From Argonema galeatum A003/A1 (GTDB taxonomy: Bacteria; Cyanobacteriota; Cyanobacteriia; Cyanobacteriales; Aerosakkonemataceae): a stretch of DNA of 64,000 nucleotides. The stretch is from NCBI RefSeq assembly GCF_023333595.1, contig NZ_JAIQZM010000009.1, positions 23,553 to 87,552 on the forward strand, written 5' to 3'. The notes below the pieces were generated by a model. It saw only the letters and a list, made by a program, of their open reading frames with translations. It did no database searches and had not been told where the DNA came from. Positions within the stretch are counted from its first letter, which is position 1, and each line of letters begins with the position of its first letter. Positions 51,990 through 61,000 of the stretch are shown piece after piece. The position numbers and the translations under genes were made by a program.

Positions 51990-54900
51990 ATGAATAACTC
52001 CGAGCAAAACAGCAACCCTCACACAACCGTTCAAATTCTCGACTATCAAATTCTCGAAACAATTTATTCAGGAAGTCGCACCTTAGTATATCGAGCTATC
52101 CGTACCAATGACCAATTACCTGTGGTCATCAAACTGCTAAAAAACGACTATCCCACCTTCAGCGAACTGGTGCAGTTTCGCAATCAGTATACCATTGCTA
52201 AAAACCTTTGTCAACCTGGAATCATCAAAACGTATAGTCTAAGACCCTATCGAAATGGCTATGCGTTAGTGATGGAAGACTTTGGGGGAATTTCTCTTCA
52301 GGAATGGGCACTGAAAGGGGAAAACACAATGTCTTTGAGGGAATTTTTACAGATAGCGATCGCTCTGTGCGATGCCTTAGATATATTATATCGCGAGCGC
52401 ATCATTCACAAAGACATCAAACCCAGCAACATTCTGATTAATCCCGAAACCAAACAAGTCAAATTAATTGACTTTAGTATTGCTTCTTTATTGCCAAGAG
52501 AAACCCAAACACTCATCAATCCCAATGTCTTAGAAGGAACACTAGCTTATATTTCTCCCGAACAAACCGGGAGAATGAATCGCGGGATTGACTATCGAAC
52601 CGACTTTTATTCTTTAGGTGTGACTTTCTACGAATTACTCACAGGAGCATTACCCTTTCCAGCGAAAGATCCGATGGAGCTAGTACACTGCCATATCGCG
52701 AAAGCATCGCCATTAGTACATGAAATTAATTCAGAAATTTCCTCGACAATATCAAAAATTGTCAATAAATTGATGGCAAAAAATGCCGAAGACAGATATC
52801 AGACTGCATTAGGGATAAAAATTGATTTAGAAAACTGTTTAACACAAATCCTAGAAATAGGCCAGATTAAATACTTTGAAATAGCGCGACAGGATGTGAG
52901 CGATCGCTTCATCATCCCCGACCAACTTTATGGACGAGAAACTGAAGTATCAACCCTACTTCAAGCCTTTGAAAGAGCCAGTTTAGGGAAAACAGAAATG
53001 ATGCTGGTTGCTGGCTTTTCCGGCATCGGAAAAACAGCAGTTGTTAACGAAGTTCATAAACCCATTGTCCGGCAAAGGGGTTATTTTATCAAAGGCAAAT
53101 TCGATCAATTTCAAAGGAATATTCCCTTTAGTGCTTTTGTGCAAGCATTTCGGGATTTAATGGAGCAATTACTCGCCGAAAGTGATGCCCAAATCCAGCA
53201 ATGGAAAAACAAAATATTATCAGCAGTTGGCGAAAATGGACAGGTAATTATTGGAGTCATTCCCGAATTAGAGAGAATTCTCGGTCAACAACCACCCGCA
53301 CCAGAATTATCAGGAACGGCAGCCCAAAATCGCTTTAATTTATTGTTTCAAAATTTTACCCAAGTCTTTACCAGTGCAGAACATCCCTTAGTGATGTTTT
53401 TAGATGATTTGCAATGGGCAGATTCAGCATCGCTGAAATTAATGCAGCTATTAATGGCTGATACAAGTCATCTTTTCTTGATTGGTGCGTACCGCGATAA
53501 CGAAGTCAACCCAGCTCATCCCTTAATGTTGACTTTGAGTGAGATTCAAAAAAACCAAGCAACAATTAATACGATTACTTTAGCACCACTGACTCAAATA
53601 AAAGTAAATCAGTTAGTTGCTGATACGCTGAAATGTCCGGCAAGCTTGGCAGGTAATCTTTCGCAATTAATATATCGAAAAACCAAAGGAAATCCGTTTT
53701 TCGCAACTCAATTTCTCAAAGCATTACATCAAGAAAATCTCATTCAATTCGATTTTGATTCGCGCTGCTGGCAATGCGACCTTGCCCAAGTGAACCAACA
53801 GGTGCTTACAGATGATGTTGTAACCTTTATGGCATTGCAATTACAAAAATTGCCGCGATCGACTCAAAATGTATTAAAATTAGCTGCTTGTATTGGTAAT
53901 CAGTTCGATTTAGCTATTTTAGCAATTGTTTCGGAACAGTCAGAGATAGAAACTGCTGCTGAGTTGTGGAAAGCCTTACAAGAAGGATTAATTTTACCGA
54001 TTAGTGATGTTTATAAATTTTATCAAGAAAATAACAACAATAAATTAGCGCTAGAAAATGGAAATACCACTAAACAATTAGCACGATATAAATTTTTACA
54101 TGACCGAGTACAACAAGCGGCTTATTCTTTGATTCCCGATCGTCAAAAACAAGCAACTCATCTCAAAATTGGACAATTACTTCGGGAAAATTTATCAGAA
54201 ATAGAACAAGAGGAAAAACTGTTTGATATTGTCGAGCATTTGAACAAAGGAATTAAGTTAATTACTGAACCGAGGGAACAAGAAATATTAGCTCAACTAA
54301 ACTTAAAAGCTGGAGGTAAGGCTAGAAATTCTACAGCATACGCGGCAGCAAGAACATATTTCCAAACAGGGAGCGAGCTACTACAAACAAACTGTTGGCA
54401 AAGTCAGTATGAATTGACTTTGAACCTCCATATTGCGGCGGCTGAAGCCAGTTATTTGAATAGTGACTTTGATGGCATGGAACAGATAGCAACAATAGTG
54501 TTGCGCTCGGCTCAAACGATTTTAGATAAAATAAAAATTTATGAAATTCAAATTGCAGCGAAAGTTTTACAAAGTAATGTGCTGGAGGCGATCGCTATTG
54601 GCAGAAAAGCTTTAGAGCAATTGGGGGTTGAACTGCCTACAGAACCCGATCGAGCCAATACTAGCAGCATACTACAAAGCCTTACCACCCAACTCGAAGG
54701 TAGACAAATTGAAGACTTGAGCGATCTGCCATTAATGACCGATCCTAACGCTCAGGCCGCAATGGAATTGATGGCAATGTTATTTTCACCAATTATCCAA
54801 GGAATGCCCGGTTTATTGCCATTGCTAAGTTCGATGATGGTGAATTTATCTCTTCGATCGGGCAATACCGTGGCATCAATAACTGGGTATGGTATTCACG

Positions 54901-57866
54901 GTATGGTATTGTGTGCTTTCTTGGAAGATCCTTCAGCAGGCTATGCTTTTGGTAAATTGGCTCTAAGTTTACTGGAAAAATTTAATATACAAAAGATTAA
55001 ATCCGCTGTGATGTCTCTATTTGGTTGCTTTATTCAACATTACCGAGAGCGGTTGGATGCCACGATCCCGACTCTGAAAGCAGCCTACCATGCTGGGATA
55101 GAAACTGGAGATTTTTTACACGCTGGTTTTGCTCTCGGTGGTCACAGTAATGGCAGGTTTTTTAGTGGTGAAGACCTGAATAGTTTTATTCAAGACATGG
55201 CTGATTATAGTGTGGCATTGGCTCAGGTGAAACAAGAATCTGCTCGAGTATATGTGAATCTAGGAAAACAAGCAGCAGAAAACTTGATTGAATTAGTCAG
55301 TCAACCACATTGCTTGATCGGCAATGCCTATAATGAAACGTTGATGCTAACTAAGCACCAGCAGGATAACGATTTAACAGCACTCGCGCAAGCCTATATC
55401 TACAAACTGCTGCTTGCTTACTATTTTGGTAATTATACAGATGCACGCAACTATATCGCCCAAGCCAACCTGTGTTTAATGGCAGTATCGGGATCGATTT
55501 TTGTTCCCATTTTCCATTTTTATGCCGCTCTAACTCATCTAGCACTCTTCCCCACCCAGCCAGAACGGGAGCAAGCCGAACTGCTAGCTGTCGCTGCCAC
55601 CCATCAAAAGATTCTGCATCAATGGGCGCACCATGCCCCGATGAATCATTTGCATAAATGGTATCTAGTGGAGGCTGAACGTTATCGAGTTTTGGGTGAA
55701 AAATTTGCAGCCAGCGAGTGTTATGACCGAGCCATAAATCTTGCTAAAGAACATCAATTCATCAACGAAGCAGCTCTCGTTAATGAACTGACAGCAAAGT
55801 TTTACTTGCAGTGGAATAAACAGCGTATTGCCCAAGAATACGCGATCGAAGCCTACTACGCTTATGCTCGCTGGGGTGCAAAGGCCAAAGTTGCCGACTT
55901 GGAAAGACACTATCCTCAACTGCTTGCTCCCATATTACAGCAAACCCGTTCTCCTGTTTCCATTAGCGAAACCATCTTCACCTTGGGGACTGTCACCTCC
56001 ACTATATCCGCCACTTCTAGCAGTAGCAGTCTCTCAGATACCCTGGATTTAGCTGCAATTCTCAAAGCTTCCCATACTATCTCAGGTGAAATCGAACTCG
56101 AAAAACTGCTTTCATCGTTGCTTTCCATTGTCATCGAAAATGCGGGGGCTGATAAATGCGTATTAATGCTGTTGCGAGACAATCGCCTGCTAATTAAAGG
56201 CTCGATTACTCTGGGGACAGAACCAGTTGTATTGCAGCGCCTTCCCATTGAAGAGAGTCACGACATTCCCCTGAGACTAATTTACAAAGTCTTGCACAAC
56301 AGGCAGACTGTTGTCCTGCTAGATGCAAGTGCCGATCTAACCTTAGCCAATGACTCTTATATCATGCGCCAGCAGCCGAAGAGTATTTTGTGCAGCCCGA
56401 TTTTGTATCAAGGTAAGTTGATGGGAATTCTATATCTAGAAAATAATTTAGCAACAGGGGCGTTTACCCATGAGCGCGTTGAACTCCTGAATTTACTCTG
56501 TACTCAAGCGGCAATTTCTTTGGAAAATGCCCGACTTTACGAACAGTCACAAACCTACGCCCAACAGCTAGAGGAATCACTCAATTCATTGAGTGTGAGT
56601 AACTCTCGCTTCCATAACTTGGTAGACAATGTGCCTGGGGTTGTTTATCAATACCGCATGAGTACCGATGGAGTTATGTCGTTGAGCTACATTAGCGCCG
56701 ATTGTTACAGCTTACTGGAAATTACCCCAGAACAAGCCATGTCCAATTCGGAGTTTCTCAACAATATAGTACATCCAGACGATATAGCAATGTTTCAGCA
56801 GTCTAGCGTCGATGCCATTCAAGCCCTATCTCCCTGGCAATGGTCAGGACGAATTGTTACGCCCTCTGGAATTATTAAGTGGATTCATGGAGAATCTCGA
56901 ATTCAAAGATTTGCTGAGGGGTCTATAGTTTGGGATGGATTATTTTTTGATATTAGCGATCGCAAACGAGCAGAACTTGCCTTGCAGCAAAAAACGCAAG
57001 ATTTAGCACAAGCCCTAACTGAGTTACAAAACGCTCAATTACAAATAGTCCAAAGTGAAAAAATGTCAGCACTGGGTAATCTTGTAGCTGGGGTAGCTCA
57101 CGAAATGAATAATCCTTTGGGTTTTATTTCTGCTAGCCTACAGCAAGCTAAACCCACCTTTAATGACATTGTTGAACACTTAAAACTCTATCAAGAAAGT
57201 CTGACCAATCCAACTGATGAAATTCTCGCTCATGCCGAAGAAATTGACTTGGATTATAGCTTAGAAGACTTGCCGAAGGTCATTGATGCAATGTCTATCG
57301 CGTGCGATAGGTTAAGAAATATCAGCACTTCACTTCGAGTATTTTCCCGTGCCGATCGAGACTACAAAGTGCCGTTTAATATTCACGAAGGCATTGATAG
57401 CACGATTTTGATTCTCAAACATCGCCTAAAAGCTAATCATCAACGTCCGGCTATTGAAGTTATAACGGAGTATGGAAATTTACCACAAATTGAGTGTTTT
57501 CCCGGACAATTAAATCAGGTATTTATGAACATTATGGCGAATGCTATCGATGCCTTAGATGAGTCAAATATCAATCGCAGCTTTGCCGAAATTAAGGCGA
57601 ATCCCAAGCGCATTACCATTCAAACCTCCTTGGTAAATAAGCAGGTGAAGATTAGTATTGCTGATAATGGTCAAGGGATGAATGAAGAGGTTAAACAAAA
57701 GATATTTGACCATTTATTTACGACGAAAGCAGTTGGGAAAGGCACGGGGTTGGGATTGGCGATCGCACGGCACATTGTAGTTGAGAAACACGGCGGTACA
57801 ATAGAGGTAAATTCTGTATTGAGAGAAGGGACAGAGTTTACAATTTTCTTGCCGCTAAAAGGATAA
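51990..57866 (+). CDS. HstK-like Ser/Thr kinase-AAA ATPase-GAF-PAS-histidine kinase
   Basis: 1958 residues. Ser/Thr kinase at ~18-280 (VVIK near 49, HKDIKPSN at 140-147, VKLIDFSIAS with DFS instead of DFG), AAA_16-type ATPase (GFSGIGKTAVVNEVH, Walker B PLVMFLDDLQWAD) ~300-600, a long helical/TPR-like region ~700-1340, GAF ~1385-1525, PAS ~1540-1650, then HisKA with His1704 (LVAGVAHEMNNP) and HATPase_c (NAIDALDE, DNGQGM, GKGTGLGLAIA). Cytoplasmic multi-input sensor; family members in cyanobacteria respond to nutrient and redox signals. No receiver domain, so a separate regulator must accept phosphate. Paralogue of the next gene, which lacks the PAS. Confidence 0.95.
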   Translation: MNNSEQNSNPHTTVQILDYQILETIYSGSRTLVYRAIRTNDQLPVVIKLLKNDYPTFSELVQFRNQYTIAKNLCQPGIIKTYSLRPYRNGYALVMEDFGGISLQEWALKGENTMSLREFLQIAIALCDALDILYRERIIHKDIKPSNILINPETKQVKLIDFSIASLLPRETQTLINPNVLEGTLAYISPEQTGRMNRGIDYRTDFYSLGVTFYELLTGALPFPAKDPMELVHCHIAKASPLVHEINSEISSTISKIVNKLMAKNAEDRYQTALGIKIDLENCLTQILEIGQIKYFEIARQDVSDRFIIPDQLYGRETEVSTLLQAFERASLGKTEMMLVAGFSGIGKTAVVNEVHKPIVRQRGYFIKGKFDQFQRNIPFSAFVQAFRDLMEQLLAESDAQIQQWKNKILSAVGENGQVIIGVIPELERILGQQPPAPELSGTAAQNRFNLLFQNFTQVFTSAEHPLVMFLDDLQWADSASLKLMQLLMADTSHLFLIGAYRDNEVNPAHPLMLTLSEIQKNQATINTITLAPLTQIKVNQLVADTLKCPASLAGNLSQLIYRKTKGNPFFATQFLKALHQENLIQFDFDSRCWQCDLAQVNQQVLTDDVVTFMALQLQKLPRSTQNVLKLAACIGNQFDLAILAIVSEQSEIETAAELWKALQEGLILPISDVYKFYQENNNNKLALENGNTTKQLARYKFLHDRVQQAAYSLIPDRQKQATHLKIGQLLRENLSEIEQEEKLFDIVEHLNKGIKLITEPREQEILAQLNLKAGGKARNSTAYAAARTYFQTGSELLQTNCWQSQYELTLNLHIAAAEASYLNSDFDGMEQIATIVLRSAQTILDKIKIYEIQIAAKVLQSNVLEAIAIGRKALEQLGVELPTEPDRANTSSILQSLTTQLEGRQIEDLSDLPLMTDPNAQAAMELMAMLFSPIIQGMPGLLPLLSSMMVNLSLRSGNTVASITGYGIHGMVLCAFLEDPSAGYAFGKLALSLLEKFNIQKIKSAVMSLFGCFIQHYRERLDATIPTLKAAYHAGIETGDFLHAGFALGGHSNGRFFSGEDLNSFIQDMADYSVALAQVKQESARVYVNLGKQAAENLIELVSQPHCLIGNAYNETLMLTKHQQDNDLTALAQAYIYKLLLAYYFGNYTDARNYIAQANLCLMAVSGSIFVPIFHFYAALTHLALFPTQPEREQAELLAVAATHQKILHQWAHHAPMNHLHKWYLVEAERYRVLGEKFAASECYDRAINLAKEHQFINEAALVNELTAKFYLQWNKQRIAQEYAIEAYYAYARWGAKAKVADLERHYPQLLAPILQQTRSPVSISETIFTLGTVTSTISATSSSSSLSDTLDLAAILKASHTISGEIELEKLLSSLLSIVIENAGADKCVLMLLRDNRLLIKGSITLGTEPVVLQRLPIEESHDIPLRLIYKVLHNRQTVVLLDASADLTLANDSYIMRQQPKSILCSPILYQGKLMGILYLENNLATGAFTHERVELLNLLCTQAAISLENARLYEQSQTYAQQLEESLNSLSVSNSRFHNLVDNVPGVVYQYRMSTDGVMSLSYISADCYSLLEITPEQAMSNSEFLNNIVHPDDIAMFQQSSVDAIQALSPWQWSGRIVTPSGIIKWIHGESRIQRFAEGSIVWDGLFFDISDRKRAELALQQKTQDLAQALTELQNAQLQIVQSEKMSALGNLVAGVAHEMNNPLGFISASLQQAKPTFNDIVEHLKLYQESLTNPTDEILAHAEEIDLDYSLEDLPKVIDAMSIACDRLRNISTSLRVFSRADRDYKVPFNIHEGIDSTILILKHRLKANHQRPAIEVITEYGNLPQIECFPGQLNQVFMNIMANAIDALDESNINRSFAEIKANPKRITIQTSLVNKQVKISIADNGQGMNEEVKQKIFDHLFTTKAVGKGTGLGLAIARHIVVEKHGGTIEVNSVLREGTEFTIFLPLKG

Positions 57867-58028
57867 GACTCTCTTGATAGATGGCAATCTTTCTCTTCAA
57901 AAGTGAAAAAGAATAGAAGGGGTAGAGTCTGTGTGCTGGGGGCTGTGGCAGTTCCATTATAGTCAGACTGGACAAATAAAAGTGTATACTTAGTTACAAG
58001 AGTCAATGTCTGAGATGGGGTAATCCAG

Positions 58029-61000
58029 ATGAGTACAGCAGTAGATTTAACGAACCGAATTTCTGGATATCATCTGGTTGAGCAATTATACTGCGGTTCG
58101 AGAACCCTAGTTTATCGAGCCATTCGAGAAACAGATCAGCTTCCAGTTGTCATTAAACTATTAAATCGAGACTATCCCAGCTTCAGCGAACTGCTGCAAT
58201 TCCGCAACCAGTATACGATCGCCAAAAATCTAGGTTTGCCTGGAGTCGTTGAACCCTACAATTTGGAATCCTATCGCCACAGCTATGCCCTAGTAATGGA
58301 GGATTTTGGCGGTATTTCTCTGCGAGACTACGCCCAAGAGGCCTCGCTGACTCTAGCAGAAATATTGGAAATTGCCATTCAAATAACTGAGGTCCTTGAC
58401 GGACTGTACCGAAACAGAGTCATTCATAAAGATATCAAGCCCGCTAACATCCTAATACATCCGAAAACTCAACAAGTCAAACTGATTGACTTTAGCATCG
58501 CCTCCCTACTGCCGAGAGAAACTCAAGAAATTCAAAATCCCAACGTCTTAGAGGGAACCCTCGCCTATATTTCTCCCGAACAAACTGGACGAATGAACCG
58601 AGGCATCGACTACCGCACCGACTTTTATTCTCTGGGAGCCACCTTTTACGAACTATTAACAGGAAAACTGCCCTTTGAATGTGACGATCCGATGGAGTTG
58701 GTTCACTGCCATATTGCTAAACAACCTCCTGCAATAAACAGCCAAGAAATCCCGCAGGTGATTTCGGATATTGTCATGAAGCTGATGGCAAAAAATGCCG
58801 AAAAACGCTATCAAAGTGCCTGGGGATTGAAGCAGGACTTAGAAAAGTGTTTGCAGCAGTGCCAAGAAACTGGAAAGATTGAAAGATTTGAGTTAGGAAC
58901 GCGAGATATATGCGATCGCTTCCTGATTCCTGAAAAACTTTATGGTCGAGAAACAGAAGTACAAACCCTGTTGAATGCCTTCGAGCGCGTAGCAAATGGC
59001 ACATCAGAATTAATGCTAGTCGCTGGGTTCTCCGGGATTGGAAAAACGGCTGTAGTCAACGAGGTACATAAACCCATTGTCCGGCAGCGCGGCTATTTCA
59101 TCAAAGGCAAATTCGACCAGTTTAACCGCAACATTCCCTTCTCGGCATTAGTCCTGGCCTTCCGCGATTTTATGGCACAATTACTCAGTGAAAGTGATGC
59201 CCAAATCCACGAATGGAAAACTAAAATTCTCGAAGCGATCGGTGACAACGGACAAGTCATTATTGAAGTCATTCCCGAACTAGAACGGATTATTGGACAA
59301 CAACCCCCAGCCCCGGAATTATCTGGGATAGCTGCTCAAAATCTATTTAATTTGCTCTTCCACAAATTCATTGCTGTCTTCACCACAAAAGAGCATCCCT
59401 TGGTGATATTTTTGGATGACTTACAATGGGCGGATTCGGCATCGCTGAAGTTAATGCAAATGCTCGTCAATGAGTCGCAATTGGGTTATCTGTTGCTGCT
59501 GGGAGCCTATCGGGATAATGAAGTATCACCCAGCCATCCCCTGATGTTGACCCTAGATGAAGTGAGGAAGGCAGGAACCACACTCAACACTATTACATTA
59601 GTACCGCTTGGCCAAATCAGTTTAAATCAATTGGTAGCGGATACGCTAGTTTGTGATCCTAAGTTGGCACAACCGCTGACAGAATTGGTCTATCAAAAAA
59701 CTCAAGGAAACCCATTTTTTGCAACGCAGTTTCTCAAAGCCTTGCATCAGGATGAATTGATTACTTTTGATATCCAACAATCGGGACATTGGCAGTGCGA
59801 TATTAGTAAAGTGCGAAAGGCAGCACTGACCGATAATGTAGTGGAATTTATGGCGCAGCAGTTGCAGAAACTGTCCATAGAAACTCAGGAGGTTTTAAAA
59901 TTAGCCGCTTGCATTGGCAACCAGTTTGACTTAGCAACATTGGCAATTGTTTCAGAGAGTTCTGAGACGGAAACCGCAACGGCTTTGTGGAAAGCTTTAC
60001 AAGAAGGTTTGGTTTTGCCGCAAAGTGAAGTTTATAAGTTTTATGTAGGAATAGAACCGAATATTTCTGAAGCGACTTCTCAAACAGTTGCTTATCGCTT
60101 CTTGCACGATCGCGTCCAGCAAGCTGCTTATTCTTTAATTGCCACAGACCAAAAACAGGCAACTCACCTAAAAATCGGGCAACGGCTGCTTGAGAAGACC
60201 CCCATTCAAGGACGGGAAGAGCAGATTTTTGCCATTGTCAACCAATTGAATATAGGATTAGAGTTAATTTCTCAACCTGCGGAACTCGAAGAACTAGCGC
60301 GGTTGAATTTGATGGCAGGACGGAAAGCAAAAGCATCCACAGCCTATGTGGCAGCAGTGAAATACCTGAGTACGGCGATGGATTTGCTATCGAGCGATCG
60401 CTGGCAAAGTCAGTACAATTTAACCCTAGAAATCGTTGTGGAAACGGCAGAGGCGGAATATCTCAACACCAATTTCGCTGCCGCAAATACCTTAGTTGAA
60501 ATGGTGTTGCAGCACGGGAAAACGCTGATCGATCGCATCCCCGCTTACGAGATCAAGATACAAGTTCACATGGCGCAACACCAAGTGAACGATGCCATTG
60601 ATACGGGATTGCAGGCATTAGAAATGCTGGGCTACCCCGTTAATCTGAGTGAGCAAGACTTTTTAGTGGACCTGCCCACTCTAGAATCCCTGGAAGACTA
60701 CCCCACCATGACTAACCCCGCACAACTAGCAGCCATGCGGATTCTTAAAGTCAGCTTTACTCCTGTTCTAGTAGGCAGACCACAAATTCTGCTGCCAGTA
60801 ATCGTCAGACAAGTGAAACTTTGTGTTGAAGGCGGTCACTCTCCTTTGGCATCAGCAACCTATGCTTGGTATGGCACGCTCTTATGTGGCCCTTTGGGCA
60901 ACATTGATATCGGATATCAAGCAGGGCGGCTGGCACTGCAACTGCTCAAACACTTTGAAACCAAGGAACACAAAGTTGTTACCTATAATATGTTTTACAC

